Made by a program: the position numbers and the translations under genes. This document shows, piece after piece, positions 56,729 to 64,000 of a DNA stretch of 64,000 nt. The notes under the pieces were generated by a model, which was not told the DNA's origin, made no database searches, and saw nothing but the letters and a program-made list of their open reading frames with translations. This DNA comes from Selaginella tamariscina (lineage: Eukaryota; Streptophyta; Lycopodiopsida; Selaginellales; Selaginellaceae), in assembly GCA_003024785.1 (NCBI GenBank), contig PUQB01000199.1, positions 248,001-312,000 of the forward strand, written 5' to 3'. Position 1 is the first letter of the stretch. Every line of letters begins with the position of its first letter.

Positions 56729-57324
56729 TGTCAAGCCACGATCCAGGAAACAGGAAGAGAGCAGGATTCCAAGGACATGAAGGCTTGACTCAGGAACAGG
56801 ACCGAGAGCAGGACAGGAACCAGGAATAGGAACAGGACGGATCTAGGAGTAGGACAGGATTAGGATAGGATCCGGGAGCAGAAGACAGGAAAGGATCCGG
56901 AGCAGGACAGGATCCAGGAACAGGACAGGAAATAGGAGCGAGACAGGAACAGGAAACAGACAGAACAAGACAAGACAAGATTGATCGTAGTAAGACTGGT
57001 GTTGATAGTAACTGATTGTACAACAATTAGGTCGGAGCTTTTATGCTCACAACTCCAAGAGCTAATCTAGGCATGCATGCAAAAGTGGTTGCAATGCATG
57101 ATTGCATGCAGCTAAGATGAGTCCACATGTCCCTTATCCTCTAGGCATATCCTGTGGCATATCCTGTAGGAATATCCTGCAACCGAATCCTGTGTCCGGA
57201 ATCCTGGTAGGAGTATCCTGTAGGAAAATCCTGCAACCCATATCCTGTATCCGGAATCCTGTAGGAAAGTCCTGCAACCCATGTCCTGTATCCGGAATCC
57301 TGTATTCTGTATCGGGTCATGACA
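56729..57324 (-). repeat. 5' LTR of S4
   Basis: 596 bp. The RY repeats are partly worn here (57070-57115). Minus-strand CATAAAAG and CAGTTACTATCAA boxes are present. CTTGT follows. Confidence 0.92.
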
Positions 57325-57420
57325 CTTGTAGACATTTGAAGCTCTCACCATTTTGTAGACTCTAGAAAACAAACACACAAGTCAATTGATTCGGAGAGAA
57401 AAGGAAAAACAAACACCAAA
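57325..57420 (-). pseudogene. second ParB-like gene, part right of S4
   Basis: Minus-strand reading gives 'CLFSRVYKMVRASNVYK' up to the insertion point, in the same frame as 'SLCLMKSHGKRRRYQSISEE' on the other side. This supports a single exon that S4 interrupted. Upstream of it come the 141-bp repeats. Confidence 0.5.
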
Positions 57421-58230
57421 AGTTGACTAACCTCGTGGCTGCCAACTGAGGCTAGATGGTGCTGACCCTCTCAGTCGGCACAGAAAAGTCGATGATCAAA
57501 ACCTGGGCGCTACACAAAAGCATGTAGCATTATTAAGACTTGAGCCTCGAATGAAAAGAAGTGAAAGTCGACTAACCTTATGGCTGCCGACTGAGACGGT
57601 TGGTGCCGACCATCTCAGACGGCACATATGAGATGATGTATGGACTGTAGCCCCTGCAACAAAAGATATGGTTATTTGAGCATAGGCTTGGTTATGAAAC
57701 AAAAGTTGACTAACCTTGTGGCTGCCAAATGAGGTAGGATGGTGCCGACCCTCTCAGACAGCACAAACAAGAAGACCCTTTAACTCTGACACTACACAAA
57801 AACACACTGTGATATGGATACTTGAGCCGCAAATTAAAGAAAAAGAAATTTAACAAACCTTGTGGCTGTCGACTGAGGCAGGATGGTGCCAACCCTCTCA
57901 AACAGCACAAATGAGAAGACCTTTTAACTCTGGCACAACAAAAAAACACAGTGATATGGATACTTGAGCCACAAATTAAAGAAAAAGAAATTTAACAAAC
58001 CTTGTGGCTACCAATGAGGCAGGATGGTGCCGACCCTCTTAAATGGCACAAATGAGATGATGCTAGACCTTGGCCTCTATACAAAAAGATATGGTCGTTT
58101 GAGCATAGGCCTAGTTATAAAATGAAGGTCGACTAACTTTGTAGCTGCTGATTGAGCCAGGATGGTGCCGACAATCTTAGTCCGCACATAAATGTCGACT
58201 CCTTAACTTGGGCGCTACATGAATCGACTC
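57420..58230 (-). repeat. six 141-bp tandem repeats, exon-like
   Basis: Units start at about 57424, 57568, 57707, 57850, 57992 and 58131 (spacing 139-144 bp). Each contains GGCTGCCGACTGAG and CTCTCAGTCGGCAC or variants, an inverted pair that could form a hairpin. Read on the minus strand, most units show an acceptor-like TTTGTGTAG, about 77 bases, and a donor-like AAG|GTTAGT, so they could be tandemly duplicated small exons of the second ParB-like gene. One frame is mostly open across the unit ('SSHLCCLRGLAPSCLSRQPQ'). Confidence 0.65.
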
Positions 58231-58286
58231 GAAATGGATGGCGCCGCTCCTCTCAGGCCCCTTGGAGGAGATTTCAGATGAGATAG

Positions 58287-58360
58287 AAAAACCTAGCCGC
58301 AATGGAAACAATAAACCCTATCTTCCAAAAACCTAGCCACAATGAAAACAATAAACCCTA
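58287..58360 (-). promoter_or_regulatory. duplicated 34-bp leader with AAACCCTA
   Basis: AAAAACCTAGCCGCAATGGA...ATAAACCCTA occurs at 58287-58320 and again with two changes at 58327-58360. AAACCCTA/TAGGGTTT is common around plant transcription starts, so this may be the 5' end of the minus-strand gene that continues into the repeats and the second ParB-like gene. Confidence 0.4.
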
Positions 58361-58639
58361 CGGAATAATGTGACATTAAAATTTAGGTTAATATTAAAAT
58401 ATGTGAACAATTGGTAAAGGTGAAGATATTTCAAATTATAAAAGGTAGTAATTAAATTACATTGGTGATACTAAAGAGGACATCATTAAGAACACTGTGA
58501 GCCGGGCAGTGTAGAATTTATTATATACAAAAGTGTGTTCACATTTATTATCAACGATTATAATTTTTTTGGCGAACGAGAGTGTGTTTAATTTTTTGCT
58601 CTGGTTTCCTAAACCATTGAGCTTCCTCCTTGCGTTGTC
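58361..58639. other. AT-rich spacer between divergent genes
   Basis: No convincing frame. It separates the putative minus-strand leader at 58287-58360 from the plus-strand remnant starting near 58640. Confidence 0.5.
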
Positions 58640-60510
58640 ATGGCCAGAGTTACCTATGAAGGCATTGACAAAGATTTCCCAGTCGATGAAGATAGAAATG
58701 CTTTTGTGTTTGAACATGATCTTCACTTTGTTTTCAACATTCCTTGTTGGTTTAGTATACATGTGGTTCAATTGATGTCAGTTTCTGCGAGTTCTGGAGA
58801 AGATGTGGAGTTGTTACTAGAAGCAATGCATCAAACTAGTTTGTTTTTTCACATTGTGCTGGCAAAGGGCCTGTTATTCAAGTTGCGGACAAAGGAGCGT
58901 GAAGAATCCATGCTAATGTGTCTTCTAAGAGCAGACAATGTAGGATAGGGAAGGATCTCATTGGTTCATCTGAAGTTAAACGAGTCTCTGAACTACCGGA
59001 GATATACAATGAAAATGTCATTTACGAACTTCCTCCAAAGATAGAAAGCACAGAGAGTACTTGGGGATGAATCGCAAGGATGGTTGCTACCATTGGACAC
59101 ACCCGAGCACAACACACTGGTATGTTCCAGCACGAGTTAGTTGAAGTTCCTGTGTCGAACATCTCAAATGCATCAATACTACATGCCCCTACTTGGCTTT
59201 TGAGAAGAAACAAATGAATGCCACTTCAAGGGTGTTGTGGAGAAGGCGAAGACAACTGAGTCAAGCAAAGTCCAAGGCATAAAATGTAAGCATTGTGGAG
59301 AGGAGCCATTGCTAGTGTGCACTTGTCCGGCTTATGTGTACTACATTCTGCCAAACGACATTTCTTTTACAAGGTTGTTCATGCATAGAGGTGTTCATCA
59401 GCATCCAGTCAGCCCCTCAGTGTCAGCTTCAAACATCCAGTGTGCCAAAGCTAGTGTCAGCAATGCAGTAAAGAGCAGTCCATGAACCAATCAACGAGTG
59501 ATTGAGTTTCAAGCTGCACATGAACTTATCTTTGAAAGAACTTTTTAGGGAAGGAGGAGAAGTCTCGTACACTGGTTTACTTTCAAAACTTGAACCTCTT
59601 ACAAAACCATCAAAGGTATTTTTCTTTAGATCTCAGCACACTGATGTGACCTTTTCTTTAGGACTCGGGACTGGATACACAATCAAGACAGAAGGAGACA
59701 CACTTTAGAGAGGGTTACGAGGATCTTCTAGAGCTGAAGAAAAAGTTTCCAATACCTTTCATTCACGTCATACATGTTCCAGGAATGGAACTGCATGGTG
59801 CTGAGGAGCAGCCTTTGATCTTCAAAATGACAGTTGAGGGACCGGTTTAGGAGTCGACTACATTAGAAGATGTCAAAGTGGAGGAGACCTTCATGATCAA
59901 TGGGTTGTTCTGGACCACACACCGTATACCAGACTGGGCAACAATTGGAATACACCTTTTGATCCATTTTAAGTTGTAGAACACTTCATAACACTTTCTA
60001 ATCTTTGTTATCTAATGCTCTCTTACAGTGTCAGATCCATGGTCAATATAGCTTACGCATATATGTGCCGCAAAGATAATGTTGTAGTGCTAAAGTTCTT
60101 GAACACAATGCTAGAGGTTTATAAGAAATAGGGTTTGGAGAATGTAAACTTTGCTAGTTTCATGTTGAATGAGGTTGGCGATATGGATAGCCTTGCATCA
60201 AGTATTCAACAACGGAGCAAAGATGAAAGGAAGGGAAAGAAGTTGTATGTTTCACTTTATGCAATCCATGTGTCAAGTGAAAAAGAAATGGATCGCAGAA
60301 TAACACCGCAAAGAACACATGAAGCTTGCTCGTGCCTAGCTTGCAGCACTGAATGAACAATCCAAAAAAGAACAACTAGCAATTCTCGAGTCTTTTTGGG
60401 AAGGACGAGCGTCAAACATTCGTGCTTTGAAGACATGGCCGTCTTGGTGGATCAAGCATGAGAACCACATGTCCATGGTGGAATTGGGAGATATGACAAC
60501 AGAAGGACTC
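58640..60510 (+). pseudogene. unrecognised decayed gene with zinc-finger-like block
   Basis: A chain of coding-like stretches in changing frames: 'MARVTYEGIDKDFPVDEDRN' (58640), 'RVSELPEIYNENVIYELPPK' (about 58980), 'CHFKGVVEKAKTTESSKVQG' running into 'IKCKHCGEEPLLVCTCPAYV' and 'FMHRGVHQHPV' (59220-59420), 'LKKKFPIPFIHVIHVPGMEL' (about 59740), and 'LAILESFWEGRASNIRALKT' with 'WPSWWIKHENHMSM' (60390-60480). The C-x2-C ... C ... H-x3-H-x-H pattern resembles the FLYWCH/WRKY-GCM1 finger class found in Mutator-like transposases, so an old DNA transposon is one option and a host gene another. Several stops (TAA, TAG, TGA) and frame changes; two of the stops, near 60300 and 60340, lie where CAA or CAG would fit the frame. 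No terminal repeats found. Confidence 0.45.
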
Positions 60511-60543
60511 CCCTGGTTTTTCTCCTTCTTTCTTTCACAGATC

Positions 60544-61515
60544 ATGGCAGATTTTAAGCAATTTCAACGTGAGCACCAAATGTTACTTCATGAGCTGGCC
60601 ACTTTGCGCCAAGTGGTCACAAATCTGCAAGGTTCCACCAATGCAGTGTATGCAACTGCTGATGCATCCTCCAAAGTTACTGCACAGGCTCTCTCTCAAG
60701 CATCCGTGGTTTCCTCTCATCGAACTCTTCTTCAAAGCCAAAAATCAGCATGTCAGAGAAGTTCAGTGGCAATTGCGCTGATTTCCAAGGTTTTTTAAAT
60801 CAAATCAGGCTTTTGATCTGCATGTAACCACACCGCTACTCGACTAATGCACAAAAGGTTGGCCTTTTGGCATCCTTATTAGTTGGATCTCCACGGGCTT
60901 GGCTTGCCTCTTTGCTGGAGTGTGACAACCCATTGATGGAAGAGTTTGAAGGACTCGTGGCTGCCTTTGAAGCCTGCTTTGGAGATCCCGATAAGTACCA
61001 TTCCGCATGCACAAAGTTACGGAAGCTCACATAAGGTTTTCGACCAGCTTCCGTCTATGCATCCGAATTTCAGCAACTTTGCATGAACATTTAATGGGAC
61101 GAGACTTCATTAATCGAACACTTTCGTTTTGGGTTGAGGGATGACATGAAGGACCTTCTCCTTACATTATCGGATGCCCAAACCTTAGTGGAGATCATGC
61201 AACAAGCCGTTCGCTGCGACAACCATTTGTTCAAGCGTCGTCAGGAAAAATCCCGTCAATAGTTCCTGCAAGTCAATCTTGTAGCTATAGCACATGTTCC
61301 TACAACACCTTTTGGAATAGTTCCTATGGAAGTTGACAAATACAAGCGTGGTCCACTTCAGCTGCAAGAAGCAACGTCATCACAGTGAGAAATTATGCTT
61401 GTATTATGGTGAAGCAGGACACAAAGTGGCAAAATGTCCTATTAAAGCTAGGAAGTTCAAGACGCGAAGTTGAAGTTAAAGTTCAGTCGAAAAACTTCAA
61501 TGTCCACTTCGTCTA
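60544..61515 (+). pseudogene. gag fossil of S5
   Basis: 'MADFKQFQREHQMLLHELAT' and, further on, the capsid region and a worn zinc-knuckle region, colinear with Gag of S2-S4. Many breaks. Confidence 0.8.
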
Positions 61516-61529
61516 GGAACCATGAAGTT

Positions 61530-62220
61530 GGACATAGGTGCAGGCTCCATTGGTGCTACTCATACCATCCCATCACTCAAGTTTCCTATACATATTTGCC
61601 TCAATAATCGAGAGCTCAAGGAGTTTGCCCTGTTAGACACTGGTGCAAATGCATACTTCATGGATGACACTTTTACAACTCAGCATGGTATCTAGTGGTG
61701 AAGTTGAAGCGTGCAGTTCTTGTAGAGGTTACAGATGGTCATCTGATTGCTTCTGGTGCAGTTACCCATGCTACCACACCTCTCTTTGCATTTATGACGC
61801 ATTCAACTGTTCGATTTCCTTCAACTTGATCAAGACTCGGACGACTCCCATCATTTTGGGCATGCCATGGTTCGCGGTTGTAAATCCTTATATCGACTGG
61901 AGGTCTAGGACGCTCACATTTTCCTCTCCGGCAACCAGGATCAATCATGTACCTTCCTACGTCCAAGATATGACCTTAGTGTCTGAGGCAGTACAAGCTA
62001 CATGATTAACCGTGCCTGTTTCTATATCAGTGCTAAAGATTCCTCCTCGACAGGATTCACCTCATGTTAGTTCGTCAGCACATCCACAGGCTCTCTCCAT
62101 TCCTGTAAGTTCACAGATTCCTGTACAGGGTTCTTCCAATCCTGTATCAGTGTCAAAGGTTCGTCCTCAACAAGATCCACCTCTTGTTTCTCCTCACTCC
62201 TATGCATTCACAGACTTCTA
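61530..62220 (+). pseudogene. protease and linker fossil of S5
   Basis: 'LLDTGANAYFMDDTF'-like sequence near 61635-61675, then 'PIILGMPWFAVVNPYIDW' near 61845-61905, then the linker '[14 protein letters not shown]'. Many breaks. Confidence 0.78.
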
Positions 62221-62399
62221 TACAGGATTATTTTAATTTTGTACACTCGTCAACATCCGCATAGGTTTTCCCCAATCCTGTCTCTTTTCATTACTTTGCT
62301 TATGTTCCATCCCTCAAGACCTTTCCTCTTTTTCATTCACAGCTCCCTCTTTTTCATTCATAGCTCCCTCCTTTTCCTCTCCAAGTTCTTACCATTACT

Positions 62400-64000
62400 A
62401 TGCATGAACTTGCCACTGATCCTGCTCCTTTTTATCTCTTTACTTTTCAAGTAACTCCTACGTCCTCTTCTACCTCTCCTGTATCTGACTCTCATGTTTT
62501 TCAATCTCCTTCTCCTCCTTCTACTTCTTCCTTGCCATCCAAGTATCACTCCTTCCAGGACATTTTTTATAAGCACAATGCTGCAGTTCTTCCTATTCAC
62601 AAGTCCTACGATTGTCCTATTGATCTTGCGGAAGGGAAGACTCCATTGTTCGAACCGATTTATGCATTGTCACCTACAGAATTGGAGGTTCTTTACCAGT
62701 ACATCGAGGACAACTTAGCATCCGGCTTCATTCGTCACTCAAAGTCCCTACAGGAGCACCTATCTTCTTTGTTAAGAAGAAAGATGGGAGTTTGCGTTTG
62801 GGTGTGGACTATAGAGGTTTGAATCAAGTCACCATTTGAAACCGGTACCCATTGCCATTGATCCTTAAACTTCTCGATTGGCTACGAGGAGCAAAGGTGT
62901 TTACGAAGATCGACTTATGAGGGGCCTACAATCTTGTACGCATTCATCCAGGCGATGAGTGGAAGATTGCTTTTCGTACAAGGTATAGACATTTCGAGTA
63001 CACGGTGATGCCTTTCGAACTTACAAATGCCCCAGCCGTGTTCCAACACATGGTGAACGACATCTTTCGCGATTTCTTGGAATTTATGGTGATCTACCTT
63101 GATGACATTTTGATTTTCTCCAAGGACCAAGCGGCACATGACAAGCATGTACGACTAGTTCTACAGACATGACCTGTATATGAAGTTGGAAAAGTGTTTT
63201 TTCGACAGGGATACTGTGAAGTTCTTAGGCTACATCGTCTCTCCTACTGGCGTTTCCATGGATATGCACAAGGTGAAGACTATTGTGAAGTGGGAGAGGC
63301 CCTAAGTCTGTATGAGACGTACAATGTTTCCTTGGCTTTGCAATTCTACAGGCGATTCATACAAGTGTGTACTTCCACTCATGGAACTCACCAAGCACAC
63401 GGGATTTCTCTTGGTCCAATAAGGTGGAAGATGCATTCATAGCACTCAAGGACGCCTTTACGATAACTCTAATTTTAGCACATCCTAATCCTTCTCATCC
63501 CTTCTTCGTTGAAGCAGATGCTTCGGACTTTGCAGTAGGTTCTATCCTATCACAAGTTGGAGAAAACAAGTTATTCCATTTTATAGCCTTTCACTCTTAT
63601 AAGTTCCTTTAGCGGAGATCAATTACGAGATTTATGACAAGGAACCCAAGGCCATTGTGGATTCGTTCAAGTGGCACTTCCTAGAAGGTGCTGCGCATCC
63701 TGTACAAGTTCTTATAGATCACAAGAACCTGGAGTTTTTTCAAACGGCTCGAGTTCTAAATCGGTGACAGGCTAGATGGGCGGAATTCCTATCATGTTTT
63801 GATTTTGTCATTGTCTGCAGACCTGGTTTTTGGAATGGCAAAGCGAATGCATTGTCTAGGCGCTCTTACCTTGCACTGACCCGAGCAATCCTGAATATGA
63901 CTGTCAAAAGTAAGTGTTATTGGGTTCTAATCAATTTTGGCTTGCGGCACTATAGGTTCATCAGGCTCCAGCAGATTCAACACTTTTATAGGACATCTGT
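62400..64000 (+). pseudogene. reverse transcriptase / RNase H fossil of S5
   Basis: '[20 protein letters not shown]', the [20 protein letters not shown] block near 63090-63150, '[20 protein letters not shown]' near 63490-63560, then RNase H sequence to the window edge. Many breaks. Confidence 0.8.

Larger units (their letters stand above)
51002..57324 (-). mobile_element. Sushi/Tf1-type Ty3 retroelement S4 (young)
   Basis: LTRs at 51002-51613 and 56729-57324; 5-bp duplication CTTGT at 50997-51001 and 57325-57329. Minus-strand order as in S2. The LTRs are nearly identical, Gag is whole, and pol is the best preserved of the family here, with long frames but still a few breaks. It inserted into the second ParB-like gene: the reading frame left of the insertion continues on the right side. 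Confidence 0.94.
60512..64000 (+). mobile_element. Sushi/Tf1-type Ty3 retroelement S5 (old, runs off the window)
   Basis: Similarity begins at the T/C-rich leader just before gag, without 5' LTR or primer site, so it is truncated or rearranged at its left end. Gag (60544-61515), protease (61530-62010), P/S linker, reverse transcriptase (about 62570-63400) and RNase H (to 64000) follow in order. Heavily broken with many interruptions, about as worn as S1. Confidence 0.85.

Noticed and set aside
15817-60510. Alternative genetic code with TAA/TAG as glutamine, as in some green algae
   Set aside because: Long frames such as 10121-12043, 19296-20255 and the three 325-residue Gag frames use CAA/CAG freely and have no internal TAA or TAG, so the standard code holds.

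Overview
This is nuclear DNA of a land plant, and the window is mostly layered LTR retrotransposons. Plant origin is suggested by a chromovirus primed from initiator tRNA-Met, Tat-like Ty3/gypsy elements, plant-style leaders containing AAACCCTA, and an FCP1-like gene. Introns of about 60 bp, and a Sushi/Tf1-type chromovirus with a self-complementary primer site, point weakly to a seedless plant (lycophyte or bryophyte). No tRNA, rRNA, CRISPR or bacterial operon was seen.

Layout. 1-6986: old Sushi-type Ty3 copy (S1) with a solo LTR of its own family inside it. 7787-15128: young chromovirus on the minus strand, in AT-rich DNA, with TSD AGTGG. 15817-17010: decayed FCP1/HAD-like phosphatase gene. 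17250-20391: multi-exon minus-strand gene that I read as a ParB-like domain joined to a degenerate DNA-methyltransferase-like domain. Just upstream of it, 20695-22080 holds about 25 copies of an 18-bp perfect palindrome, GGCGGGATTAATCCCGCC; one more copy lies in an intron of the gene. 22095-22690: microsatellite-rich tandem repeats. 22691-49740: a pile of four Tat-like fragments (T1-T4) in mixed orientation, into which two young Sushi-type elements landed (S2 at 27991-34426, TSD GCGGA; S3 at 35204-41460, TSD ACAAA).

49741-51001 and 57325-58360 are the two sides of a second, decayed ParB-like gene, split by a young Sushi-type element (S4 at 51002-57324, TSD CTTGT). Its upstream part carries six 141-bp tandem repeats that look like duplicated exons. 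58640-60510 is an unrecognised decayed gene with a zinc-finger-like block. A 5'-truncated old Sushi-type copy (S5) runs from about 60512 off the right edge.

The main items for a second look are: the ParB/methyltransferase-like gene with its adjacent palindrome array; a second ParB-like gene nearby on the same strand; and the self-priming signature of the Sushi-type family, a 13-nt exact complement between the predicted transcript start and the primer site in three copies. Function calls for the two ParB-like genes rest on motif reading by eye and need profile searches.
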